Origin: Kalmusia sp. IMI 367209
Taxonomy: Eukaryota > Ascomycota > Dothideomycetes > Pleosporales > Didymosphaeriaceae
Direction of reading: 5' to 3'
Assembly: GCA_027946365.1 (NCBI GenBank)
Contig: JAPEUQ010000008.1
Span: 1,860,001-1,924,000, forward strand
Length of the DNA stretch: 64,000 nucleotides
Made by a program: the position numbers and the translations under genes. Under the pieces are notes generated by a model that was not told the origin of the DNA, did not search any database, and worked only from the letters and a program-made list of their open reading frames with translations. Positions 11,201 to 22,134 of the stretch are shown one piece after another; position 1 is the stretch's first letter, and each line of letters starts with the position of its first letter.

Positions 11201-12476
11201 ACTCACGACCATCAATTGATGCCACTACTCCGAAATCGTTTGGTGGTGCTACAGAGCCGGTAGCAACGATTGAAGAATAGTCCACAATTTGCAACGCACC
11301 TACACGAAAAAGTTAGATTGAACAGCAACCAGACTCATGACGATACTCACCCGCAGTTGATAGTGCAACTGATAATGGCCGTTCCTGATCCCAAGAGCAT
11401 CGTACGGTCGCTGCAGCCCTTTCCGGAAATGCTAGCTCCTGTTTGAGGTAGTAGTGGTAATTGCTCATAGTCCAAAGTTGGACCTTGTCTGGATATGACA
11501 CGGCCAACACATTTGAGTCGCTGTTCCACCGCAGCGACAGAGGTGTTACCAGGGTTTGCAGTTCCTCGGGAGCAAGACGCAAGTCAAATTGCCCGTGGCG
11601 TAGACCGTTTCGCTCAAAGAAAACCGCCTCTACCCCATCGGTAGAGCGGCGAATACCAGCAATGAGGTTGCCGGATGGTCGCCAACTGAGAGCTCCTTCT
11701 AGTCCATCAACAGGCTCACTCACACTGTCAAGCTGCCCTTCTCGAGAGTAGACTCGGATCATCCTCCGGCGTTCTTGCTCAACTTTGTTGACTGCAAAGT
11801 AGGCGCCGTCGCCGCGCCAGCTGATAGTGACTGAAAGATCGTCGAATGGGCTGAGCACACCCTCGTCGACAGTCTCAGGCACTGTGGGATCTTGCAAAGC
11901 CCTTGCTCTTTTGCCTTTGAACTGAGTTTCCTTCTTGCCCCATCCCACGGAGACATGGTTTGAGACATTTACATCTTCGGAAGCGAGTGTGATACTAGCG
12001 ATGCTTTCGACGTCTCGACTCATCAGCAGTAAGGTGTCGGCTTGTGTGGTGATGGCTAGAAGTTCCTCGTCCGGTGACCAAGCAGCAGCGGAGATGCCAG
12101 CATCCACGGATCCCACGATTTCGACCAGCTCTTGACCGTTTTCGGGCTGCTCCCGTACTAAGATAATGTCTCCTCCAGCTAGGACCAGGCACGTAGTAGA
12201 TGAGTCGGTGAAATGATGAAGACTCAGTATTGAGTCATGGCTGAGCGAGGGTAGTGGGCACAGCGCATCCCAGGAGGCAATGCTTTCCAGTCGCTCTTCT
12301 GCACCGCTGCGGTCATAATGCAACCTTTTGAGCTCGATAGCTGCACGTGATTCAGAAGGTCCAAAAGCGCATATTAATGCATTAGAAGCGGCATCCCAGG
12401 CGGTAGCTGCGAGGGGCAGCGGATCTTCGCCAGAAAATCGCAGGAGCGATCTGCCCACGATCCTCAGGTTGCGCAT
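8202..12476 (-). CDS. ELP1: Elongator complex subunit 1 (Elp1/Iki3)
   Basis: Largest Elongator subunit, scaffold for wobble-uridine modification of cytoplasmic tRNA. Seven exons: 12476-11351, 11299-11207, 11151-10613, 10566-10025, 9966-9725, 9665-9541 and 9488-8202, giving 1317 residues, the usual length. The N-terminal half is WD40-type (AAWSPDEELLAITT, ISWRGDGAYFAVN, LRWNSDSNVLAVSYPDKVQLW). Family hallmarks follow: LYANERVLVRNCTSF, FTTTQHLLKFVHL, then ICFLADVNQLYDTSLGIYNLELALLIAQQSQ and DPREYLPHLQSL in the helical repeat half. A basic patch near residues 1173-1190 (SKNKRREERKRARGKKG) precedes the C-terminal dimerisation region and matches the tRNA-binding segment of Elp1. The acceptor of exon 6 is AAG rather than CAG/TAG. 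Very confident. Confidence 0.96.
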
Positions 12477-12817
12477 CGCAAATTTTGGAGGTGAGTTATT
12501 CGTGGTTTTCTCACCATTAGTCGCATGGGAAATGGGGTGCTTGCGAATGGTCGAAATTTTGGCAGGTTAGATAAGCCGAGCTTTGCCCGATACAGCCCAA
12601 TGCAGGAACCTGTATCCTGCAGTTTGAAAGCGAGGGGTGCATGCATCACGAGTAGTCACAATGGCAAGCCGCTAAGTCAAGCAAATGAACACTGCCAATG
12701 AAATTGAAGCCGGTCATGGTGTACAGTCGTTCGCGGGAACGCCCACTTAATCTACAAGTGCCATATTCCTCCGGTGTCGTTGCCCGAGAGCCATGTATAA
12801 ACCTCTGTACGACTGGC

Positions 12818-13164
12818 CTAAGGCTTGTTCTTCTTCGTCTGCCAGACTGCACAGGAATTGTCAGATATCCATTAAATGGAGGATTTGTATGCGTCAGTAG
12901 CTCACCAGCGAGGAGGAAGGGAAGCGAGAAACCAAGTCCTGTTGCCGTTAGCGACCTGCGTGCCATTGAGCGGGCACCAAGCTTACCCATGAAGCCCCAG
13001 TACTTGAAGGCAAAGCCCTTCTTCAACGGGTCGAAGGGCAAGTTGCTGCGGGGGCCCTCCGGGTAGTGGTAAGGGCTGGAGAGCTGGGCGCGGGTCGACT
13101 GGAAGCCGCGGCGGGCGACGAGAGACGGGGCCGCGGTGGCACGAAAAGCTGCACGGGGGAGCAT
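12818..13164 (-). CDS. COX8: Cytochrome c oxidase subunit 8 (COX7C family)
   Basis: Small nuclear-encoded subunit of mitochondrial complex IV, 79 residues, close to the yeast length. Three exons: 13164-12987, 12938-12906 (33 nt) and 12846-12818. The presequence is MLPRAAFRATAAPSLVARRG. The conserved subunit follows: SPYHYPEGPRSNLPFDPLKK, then a single membrane helix FAFKYWGFMGLGFSLPFLLA and the matrix-side end VWQTKKNKP. The helix is split by both introns, so without splicing the gene is easily missed. It is divergent from MTR4, with 373 bases between the two starts. Confident from the YPEG-P-NLPF signature. Confidence 0.92.
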
Positions 13165-13537
13165 CTTGGCGGGTCAGCTTTGGGTGCAATTGGCGATGGA
13201 ACGGGCGTACACTGGCAGTTGTGGAGAGTGGAGAGGGTGTGAAGGGTGTCTTGCGAGCTTCAGATCGTACGACGGAGGAGGAGCAGCTCGGCAAGTGCTG
13301 AGGTAATCGCGTTGTGCAAGGACACTAGTGAGGGTAGGAAAGAGCTCTGGCCGCCAAGGCCCGATGCACGATGAACTTTTTGCGACCTTCCTTGCGCCAT
13401 CATAGTTGTCAAGGCTTTCTCTAATCCACACACACATATAGCCTGCGCGTCGGCTTAAAGCTCACACGCGTGCGCCACTAACGGCATACAACAGTACCCC
13501 GGGTATAGCGACCTCTGAGCCCTCGAGCGCCGCAACC
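13165..13537. promoter_or_regulatory. Shared promoter region, COX8 / MTR4
   Basis: 373 bases separating two head-to-head starts, so both promoters must lie here or in the leaders. GC-rich toward MTR4, whose start context is ACCATGG. I see no clear TATA box. Confidence 0.45.
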
Positions 13538-16500
13538 ATGGACGACGAGTTGTTCGACGTCTTCGAAGACGGCCCGCAAGCCGCAAAGGCTGCTGCATCC
13601 AAGAAGGCCAACTTGAAGAAGCGCCAGGCCAACGGCGAAGTCAAATCACCTGTTCAGGATTCATCGCTACAGACTGCGCCTGCCCCAGTTAACGGCGAAG
13701 CCCCCCTAGAAGCAATATCCCAGAAGCGCCAAAAGCGCGAGGTCGAGCACGAGCCCGTTGTCACGGATGCCTTCGAGACGGAGCAGTCACGCGAGGTCGC
13801 TGCTGCCGCCGGTCTGCAGGGGCAGACGCAGCAGGACGGACAGGCCGTTGTCCTATCGCATCAGGTTCGTCATCAGGTCGCCCTGCCACCCGACTATGAC
13901 TATGTCCCTATCTCGGAGCACAAGCCCCCGGAGGAGCCAGCGCGAACATGGCCCTTCACTCTGGATCCCTTCCAGCAAGTTTCGATCGCTTCAATACAGC
14001 GGGGAGAAAGTGTACTGGTTTCGGCGCATACGTCTGCAGGAAAGACGGTCGTGGCAGAATATGCAATCGCACAATGCCTGAAAAACAACCAGCGAGTCAT
14101 ATATACCAGCCCTATCAAAGCACTAAGTAACCAGAAGTACCGAGAATTCATGGCTGAATTTGGCGACGTGGGCCTTATGACGGGCGATGTCACAATCAAT
14201 CCCACCGCCACCTGTCTAGTTATGACTACTGAGGTAAGTGTTTTCCACAGCAGTCAGAACCTGTATATCTAACAGGTCCAGATTCTCCGATCTATGCTGT
14301 ACAGAGGTTCAGAGATCATGCGCGAAGTTGCATGGGTTGTCTTCGACGAGGTGCATTATCTACGTGACAAGTCGCGTGGTGTGGTCTGGGAAGAGACTAT
14401 CATTTTGCTGCCTGACAAGGTCCGCTACGTCTTCTTGTCCGCTACCATTCCGAATGCTATGCAGTTCGCAGAATGGATCACCAAAACTCACAAGCAACCG
14501 TGCCACGTTGTATATACAGACTTCCGACCGACTCCCCTACAGCACTACTTCTTTCCCGAGGGCGCCGATGGTATTCACTTGGTTGTCGACGAAAAGGGTG
14601 CTTTCCGCGAAGAGAATTTCCAAAAGGCCATGGCTTCAATCGCTGAGAAGGCTGGTACTGCTGCAGACGACTTCCTTGCTAAGAGGAAAGGTAAAGGCAA
14701 AGACAAGAAGACCAACAAGGGCGGTAATAAAGAGCAGTCTGACATCTATAAGATCGTCAAGATGATCATGTTGAAGAATTACAACCCGGTCATTGTCTTC
14801 AGCTTCAGCAAGCGAGAGTGTGAAAATTACGCTCTAGCCATGAGCCAGCTTGCCTTCAATGACGATTCTGAGAAAGCAATGGTGACCAAGGTCTTTAATA
14901 GTGCTATCGAGATGCTCTCAGAAGAAGATCGCTCTCTTGCCCAGATCCAGAACATCCTCCCCCTATTGAGGAGAGGTATTGGCGTCCATCACTCTGGCTT
15001 GTTGCCAATTCTCAAGGAAACCATCGAGATCTTGTTCCAGGAAGGCTTGATAAAGGTCTTGTTCGCGACCGAAACCTTTTCCATTGGTCTGAACATGCCA
15101 GCTAAGACTGTTGTCTTCACCAGTGTGCGAAAGTTCGATGGGGTCTCTCAGCGTTGGGTCACACCATCCGAATTCATTCAAATGTCCGGCCGCGCTGGTC
15201 GTCGTGGCCTTGACGAGCGTGGAATCGTGATCATGATGATTGGTGAGGCAATGGAGCCAGCTATCGCCAAAGAGATCGTGCGCGGCCAGCAGGACAATCT
15301 CAACTCTGCCTTTCACCTTGGATACAACATGATTCTCAACTTGCTCAGAGTCGAGGGAATTTCACCAGAATTTATGCTGGAGCGTTGCTTCTCGCAATTC
15401 CAAAATACCGCGAGCGTCTCCAACCTGGAGAAAAGATTGCAGGAGCTCGAGACCGAGCGCGAAAATATGATCATCACGGATGAACCTGCTATACGAGATT
15501 ACTACCAACTACGAGAGCAACTAGACAATTTCACGAAAGACATGCGGAACGTCATTCAGCATCCCGGGCACTGCTTGCAATTCCTACAACCGGGTCGTTT
15601 GGTGAAGATCAAATACATGGACCATGATTTTGGATGGGGAGCTGTCGTCAATGTCACGCCCCGTAAACCCGAAAAAGGCGAGACGCTCCGTCCGCAGGAC
15701 TCCTATATTCTAGATTGTGCACTCATGGTTGCCAGCGATACAAAATACATACCACAAAGCAACAATGGCTTGCCTCCGGGTGTCCGTCCGCCACCTGCAG
15801 GTGACCGAGGAAAGATCGAATCTGTACCTGTGCTCTTGTCAACGGTCGAATCTATTGGCCATCTTCGCTTATTTCTGCCGAAAGAAATCAAAACTCCAGA
15901 GAACAAGCAACACGTTCGCAAGGCCTTAGACGAGGTCAAGAAGCGATTTCCTGACGGAATTGCAATTTTAGATCCTATCGAAAACATGAAGATCCATGAC
16001 GAAGTATTTAAGAAACTCCTCAGGGTATGTTGAAATACATGTAGTTATGTATTGGCTAATCGAATTTGCAGAAAATCGAAGTCTTAGAGTCACGTCTGCT
16101 CTCAAACCCATTGCACAACTCACCACGACTATTAGAGCTCTACAACCAATACGCGAAAAAGATGGCGCACGGTGATAAGATCAAAAGCCTCAAGAAAGAG
16201 ATCTCGGCCGCCCTGTCCGTCATCCACATGGACGAATTAAAGAATCGCAGGCGAGTCTTGCGCCGTCTAGGTTTCATCGACGATGCAGATGTCGTTCAAA
16301 TCAAGGCGCGAGTTGCTTGTGAAATCAGTACAGGCGACGAGCTCGTGCTCAGCGAGCTCTTGTTCAATCGCTTCTTTAACGAGCTGACGCCGGAACAATG
16401 CGCAGCTTGCTTGAGCTGTTTCATCTTCGAGGAGAAGAGTAAGGAGACACCCTCGCTGAGAGAAGAGTTAGCTGCACCCTTCCGCCAAATTCAATCTCAA

Positions 16501-16863
16501 GCGAAATCAATCGCCAAAGTCTCTCAGGACGCTAAGCTGCCTCTGAATGAGGACGAGTACATTCAGACGTTCAAATGCGAGCTCATGGAAGTTGTGTTCC
16601 AATGGGCCAAGGGGGCATCGTTCTCGGAGATCTGGTATGCAAGGCCTCTACAATATGGGATCTGAAATTAACGTGGCTACAGCAAAATGACAGATGTCTA
16701 TGAAGGCAGTCTTATCCGCCTCTTTAGGCGCCTAGAGGAGCTGCTCCGACAGATCGCTCAGGCCGCCAAGGTCATGGGCAGTGAAGAACTCGAGCAAAAG
16801 TTTACGGCGGCTCTCGAGCTTGTGAGGCGAGACCTCGTCGCTGCACAATCTTTGTACCTCTAG
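13538..16863 (+). CDS. MTR4: ATP-dependent RNA helicase Mtr4/Dob1
   Basis: Nuclear DExH helicase that feeds RNA to the exosome, as part of TRAMP, in rRNA processing and RNA surveillance. Four exons: 13538-14233, 14276-16024, 16072-16634 and 16683-16863, giving 1062 residues (yeast Mtr4 is similar). The N-terminus is acidic ([12 protein letters not shown]) and then low complexity. Helicase motifs in order: Walker A AHTSAGKT near residue 165, [66 protein letters not shown] and [10 protein letters not shown]. The arch/KOW region follows ([16 protein letters not shown]), then the DSHCT helical end ([21 protein letters not shown]). All junctions are GT-AG with clear branch sites. Very confident. 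Confidence 0.97.
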
Positions 16864-17510
16864 CTCTAGCTAGGTAAGTCTTTGTCGAAATTCAGTGTTT
16901 TTTAGGTAATATCGGATTGCGACACTTGGGCTATCGTTCAGCGCATGATGTTCCATATTTGGCTGTCGAAATGGAATATCGGGATGCATGGACATGGAAG
17001 CATCGGCGTTGAGGTTTTATTGAGAGCCACGACCGGATGCCTCCTGGATAGAAATTCACTAGATCTGCGACTATGGCGTCTTGCTACGGTCAAAGATCCC
17101 CCGGAGACATGATCCATCTCTATGCAAGTGTCTGTTCACGTGCGCACATGTGATAGTGATTCTGTCTATGCTATCAGAGTCTATAGTAGAAAGAAAACAT
17201 ACAGTTGGTGAAATTCGTAATCATCCGCAGGTGAAATGTGCATGTTTTTTTATCTCGAACAAAGGATTCTCTTTTTCTGTTTACCTACTTGTGTGATGGC
17301 GGCGCACAACGCACAGCGCTAAGGACGGGCCGTGCTTGCCTGAACAACGCTAGCTCCTGCCATGTCGCCCGCTCCCACCACCATTGATCACAACAGCTAA
17401 CACCTACTTTCACCCACGGTGGCCGAGCAACGGCCTATTATTCACCACCCGTGAAGCCGTCAGAGCAAGCTGCCTAGGCCTGCCCTCCAGCCTGGCTGCC
17501 TGTCACCAGT
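16864..17510. other. Intergenic, no gene seen
   Basis: 3' flank of MTR4 and promoter/leader of STS1. No coding signal on either strand. Confidence 0.5.
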
Positions 17511-18500
17511 ATGAATGTCATCAACAGCAGCTTCGCACCACCTCCGCACCTGCTCCCAAACCGTCTATCGCCAACCCGCAACAGTATGTCCAGCGTCATG
17601 CCGCCCCATCAGCTGTACGGATTTGCTAACGCAGGCTTCCCTACAGTCCTCTCGCCCTCTATGTCGAGCCGAAAGCGCAAAGCCGACGACGAAGGAAGCG
17701 GTGGAGACGATGACCGCATGTCCGCATCGCCCTCTGGCTCGCCCGCCATCATGAATCGACCGCTTGCAAAACACTCGACAAAGCGTATGCGGACCAACGT
17801 CTCAGGGAGGCCGCTACCTCTACCGCGGTTGCTAGAAACCCTGAGCGCCGACGACATGCGAAACGTGCTGCGGTCCATCTGCGAACGCCACCCAGATATC
17901 GGCCATGAAGTGTTGACCACTGCCCCTCGACCGAACATACAGTCAACGTTGGAGGTGCTCGTCAAGTACGAACGATCATTCCAAGAAGCTTTCCCGTTCG
18001 GCGGACGAGCGTCATCAGATTATGCGTATAACCGCGTGCGACAGCATCTAATCGAGCTTCTCGAAGCTCTGAAAGATTTCACCCCTCACTTCCTACCGCC
18101 AAACGAATCACAACCCGCTACATCGCTCGCCTTCTTAGACGGCGCCACCGGAGTCATTCATCGGCTTCCCGACTGGGACACCTTCCAACACAATCGCCAC
18201 AAACAAGAGGCGTACGAAGAGATGGCCAAAACATGGGCGGCTGTTATTCGTGAGGCTGCAAAGAAAGCGGGAGGCATACAGCTCCAGTATGGAGGCTGGG
18301 ATCAGAAAATTGCCAAACATAACGAGATGTCGGGCGGTCGTATGCAAGAGGCGGTGAATGAGCTGCGTGTAAGCCTGGGCTGGATGGGTAACGAAGTGCA
18401 CCAGCCCACTGCAGGTCAACAGGGCGACATGTCTGTTAGGGACCAGCTCTTCAATGGCACCTACGGCATAGGGGCATCTGCCAGCGTAGGAGCATGGTAG
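17511..18500 (+). CDS. STS1: Nuclear proteasome tether Sts1/Cut8
   Basis: Tethers proteasomes at the nucleus. Length 329 residues if read unspliced. Evidence: N-terminal basic cluster SSRKRKADDEG, then the Cut8 core: LLETLSADDMRNVLRSICERHP, APRPNIQSTLEVLVKYERSF, AFPFGG-SSDYAYNRVRQHL, and the C-terminal helices DWDTFQHNRHKQEAYEEMAKTWAAV and QYGGWDQKIAKHNEMS with a final LGWM. The start ATG at 17511 gives MNVINSSFAPPP, typical for the family. A 51-nt segment (17584-17634; GTATGT donor, GCTAAC branch, GCAG acceptor) has all intron signals and is a multiple of three, so a 312-residue form is possible. Confident in identity. Confidence 0.9.
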   Translation: MNVINSSFAPPPHLLPNRLSPTRNSMSSVMPPHQLYGFANAGFPTVLSPSMSSRKRKADDEGSGGDDDRMSASPSGSPAIMNRPLAKHSTKRMRTNVSGRPLPLPRLLETLSADDMRNVLRSICERHPDIGHEVLTTAPRPNIQSTLEVLVKYERSFQEAFPFGGRASSDYAYNRVRQHLIELLEALKDFTPHFLPPNESQPATSLAFLDGATGVIHRLPDWDTFQHNRHKQEAYEEMAKTWAAVIREAAKKAGGIQLQYGGWDQKIAKHNEMSGGRMQEAVNELRVSLGWMGNEVHQPTAGQQGDMSVRDQLFNGTYGIGASASVGAW

Positions 18501-19399
18501 AGGTGCTGCAAATCGCATTTCTTTACTCTGTCGATCACGAGAAACTACGATACCCTGCGCCGCGAGACACATTGGCATCAACACCACCGTCGTCGTTGCA
18601 AGCGCCGTCGAGGAACACCTGAAAGCCGTACACGCACATCGAAAGGAGGAACCATGTAGCTAGTCAACCGCATGGAGGGAAGTTCACGATAACGATTTGG
18701 CATCTGCATAGCGTCTTCATAGGCTTTTGCTTTTATACTCACTGGCATGGGTCGGTTTTGATCTTTTCATTTGCGGGCGTCATATGAATCAGTCTGGTTA
18801 AGGAGCACAGTGTCTCCATTCGCAACTCGCCGTGGTGGCGTAATGTCTATCTCTAGTACAAGCTAAGGGAAGGCAAGTCCTTCGGTCAATACCTAGTGTA
18901 GTTTTGGGGGAAGCTAAATGCTCTCTCGCTTTGTCAATAGATTTCTTTTTGTTGTGAATCAGAGTAGTGCAAAGCAAGAATCTCGACTTGAATAATGCGT
19001 AAGGATTTTCTTGGTTGTGAATTAGCGATCGAACTGTGCTGGCCTTGCATATGCTCTTCATTACCTACTAACTGTATAATGAATTCATAGGAAGGCTCCA
19101 AGGCTATATATAGGTATCCTATCTTGAATTTTCTGCGAATATACAATTGCCACATAAAATACGTACTGCTGACCACCGGACATGTAGGACGTCACTAAAA
19201 ATGGATTTGTCTGTTGTTGGATCGCACTTGAACTTGGCGTTCCCGCATTTGGATACAGCCTGTGAATGCAGATTTAAGGCATAGAACCCTTGTTGCTCAG
19301 GCAGTCACGTACGGCCTCAAGAATTCATGATAAGGCCACCAGACTGCACCCATGCACTCCCTGCCACACCGCTTTTATCTTTTACACACTCCTCCACTC
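18501..19399. other. Intergenic, no gene seen
   Basis: About 0.9 kb of AT-richer sequence after STS1. Several short open frames lack any motif. It marks the start of the gene-poor accessory stretch. Confidence 0.45.
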
Positions 19400-19810
19400 T
19401 CATAACCGTTGCCAGGACTTGATCATTAATCCCTGGTACACCATTTGACCCGACCTCTGTTTAGCCCAAGCGAACCCCTCCGTATTGTTGAAAATGGCAG
19501 TGATGGGAGCGAAACCAAGTATCAAGGCTGAGATATGGGTGAACGGCGTCCCACACCAGTAATTTCGACAATGATGAAGATGAGGACATCCGTGACAAGG
19601 TACGTCAGGGCCACTGCTGGTGCAAGATTTGTTGTGTGTTTCGAGATCTCTTCTAGCTTCAATTTCCAGCGCAGTATACGCGTGCTCGTACATGCTAATG
19701 AGAAACGTGAAGCTAGGGAGATCTACAACAACGTTAAAGGTCTTGGAAAGTGACTCGACAAGAAGAGTTGCATGTATCCCGCCAAGGAATAAGTTCGTAT
19801 CCAGCATTAT
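19400..19810 (-). pseudogene. Relic of a membrane protein gene
   Basis: Minus strand. Two pieces in different frames read like one membrane protein: DLPSFTFLISMYEHAYTALE with EARRDLETHNK, then in another frame LAPAVALTYLVTDVLIFIIV and EITGVGRRSPISQP. The latter is interrupted by TGA at 19522-19524 and continues YLVSLPSLPFSTIRRG. The stop sits where a Trp (TGG) would fit. I do not recognise the family by name. No start, no complete frame and no neighbour in an obvious unit, so a decayed gene remnant is the best reading. The hydrophobic pattern supports one or two membrane helices. Confidence 0.4.
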
Positions 19811-20370
19811 ACGCGAGCTTTTATCTTCTCCAGGCTCTTCACTAGTATCTCATTGGAAGTATGTGGCCAACTTAAAGTTAGATAACAACATCGATCTCTG
19901 CAATATTAGGGGATCGCTTTTACAAAACAATTCAGGCGATAAATATCACATTCTCACGTTAGAAGGGTGTTTCTGTTTCTTTTTAAGGCACGGTGATCAA
20001 AGGACAATGACTCTCACGATATTTGAGAAATAGCATTGGTGAACTTGTCCATACACTTACTTTTTAGTATCATATATAATACTAGCGGCTTTCAAGTGTC
20101 CAATTCCCTAGGTCATCGAGTCTTCTCCTTCGTCACCATAACAGGCTACCTCCGAACCGCCCCTCTTACTTAAAATGTACACCACCGTACGCTTAGGATT
20201 CTTTTCACCTACTACACTCGTGAAATCGTCAAATTAGAGTCCCTCTCACATTTTGGCGCTTACTCTATGCTGACTTGAGCCGTGCAATCTTCTTAACTTA
20301 CTCTATTTGTGCTCCTTCCCCGCTTTCCAAGTCTAGTAAACCCTTCTATTCTACATCGACAACGATACCT
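19811..20370. other. Intergenic, no gene seen
   Basis: AT-rich flank between the membrane relic and the first DUF7918 copy. May include the lost 5' part of the relic; nothing recognisable. Confidence 0.45.
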
Positions 20371-21675
20371 ATGGCAATAATACCGCTACATCCCGATATC
20401 GTCGTCACCGTTGAGATTAATGGCATTCCGCTTCCAGAATATGACTTCACCCAAGCCAATGCGGAGGCTATACCCACAGCGACACCTGCGTCTGTAGCTG
20501 ACGCAATTGGCAAAAAAGACACTGGGCGCTCACCACTACCAACGGTTCAAACTCTGCCACGATAGTCACCAAATATTTCGAGGCCCCGCTAGCTGGCGAA
20601 TTTACTCTCCGCTACTTGCGCAAGCCTGGCTTCGCTTACTCTTCCGATCAGTTCCACACCGACATTTTACTCGACGGGAAGGCTATTATTATTCCAGATA
20701 TACAATTCGACGTCAAGGATGGGTGCGATAGCCAGGTCTGTCACGATGGCATGATCTACAAGAACGGTAATATGCTCACTCAACGTTTCAGATTTGCAGA
20801 ACTCACCGTCGGTGCGTCGGCTCTCTACGTTCGAAAGCGAATGCTAAAAGCTTGAGTAGTGGAGGAACATGGTAGGATCACGGACTAATTCAGGCGTCAG
20901 ATGCAAGAGTTCGGACAGATTCGACTGGACTTCTTCTTCACTGAGCAGGGAGAGACTGTGGTTCCGACAGAACTCCCAGAGATGGAATTCGAGAATATTG
21001 GTAGGGCGCTCTTCCATCACTGCTCACCAATCCGTCCTCTTCGTGATCCAAACCGCTTTCCTGCCACGAAAAACAATACTGACTGTTTGATCAGGACTGC
21101 TTAACGAAAAAGTTGTTCAGAAAGCGACAAGGTTCACCGGAGACGCCCCTACGCAATCAGCTGGGTACGTTGCCAATACCAGGATAATGAGTATTATTTG
21201 ACCTCGCCATAGTCTCTCTACCGCAACGGAAAGAATGGGTGGTCATCTGCAGCAAGTCAGAACCGTTGGGCAGCTCGGCTCCTTCGTCTACAGATCCGTA
21301 CTACAGGTAAGCCCCCGATCAACTTCCCATGTATAGGATCCGTAGCTAGCCCAGACTCATAGCCACACTTAACAGCCTTGGTGTCATCCCCCGTACGCCG
21401 GTGCCCACACCGCCTAGATCTCCGACGCCACGTTGGGAGCGAGACGCGAACATTCTGAGCCAGGAAGAGCTACGCGATGCTCTGAAGCAACTTCGACAGA
21501 GGCAGCAGGATGAATTCCGAGAGTGAAGCGGGAGCGTGATGAGTCCGACAACACCGTTGCTGACGACCACGACAATGAAGTGCAGTGGGTAATGTCTCAA
21601 CCCACAGCTGTTGCGAGCAAGAAGATGCGCTACCTGCCGACCGATGGAGATGAAGTGGTATCCTTGGATGATTAA
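20371..21675 (+). pseudogene. Broken DUF7918-type gene, copy 1
   Basis: Related to the intact gene at 24794. It starts ATG 20371 with IPLHPDIVVTVEINGIPLPEYD, the same opening as copy 2. The frame must shift by one base at the A6 run near 20514-20519 to reach ATIVTKYFEAPLAGEFTLRY and DILLDGKAIIIPDIQF. Introns then look normal: about 20812-20892, and another ending at a TTTGATCAG acceptor near 21094. Later exons give GQLGSFVYRSVLQ and SLGVIPRTPVPTPPRSPTP. After QQDEFRE a TGA ends the frame, while the expected basic tail VKRERDESDNT continues in another frame to TAA 21673-21675. Two one-base breaks suggest a pseudogene or sequence errors. DUF7918 has no known function. Confidence 0.55.
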
Positions 21676-22134
21676 GGAGTATCTGCGTTCTAGAGATATC
21701 ATCGGATTATTCGAACTCCTATTCCACGTAACGTAAAGGAGGGACTCAGGAAGAGTACAGTGGTCAGCAAAACAGACGTTACATATTTTCGTTGACAGAG
21801 AATTTGCGGCTATGTAAGATAATTTCGGCGGATTCTCCGCGTTCTTTTTAATTGTGTGGCCAAAGAGAAGATAAGCATGTTCATGAATCTAATAAGGGTT
21901 GACGAAAGTCTAGCATACTCCTTTGGATTTGTAGTGACATTCATGATATATTTAAGCAGTACTAGCTGTCCCATCTATTTTAGATCCCGATGTGAGTACA
22001 AAATGGTCTTGTGACAGCATCTGATACACAATCCGATCCACTTGTTCCCAAGTCACACACGCCGAGTTCCGCCATGCAGATCCTGTAGCCTCTTTTGCAA
22101 TTTTCTCCTCTGTTCCTATAGCCGCTATCGCGTG
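21676..22134. other. Intergenic, no gene seen
   Basis: Between the 3' ends of the broken DUF7918 copy and the beta-lactamase-like pseudogene (convergent). Nothing seen. Confidence 0.45.
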
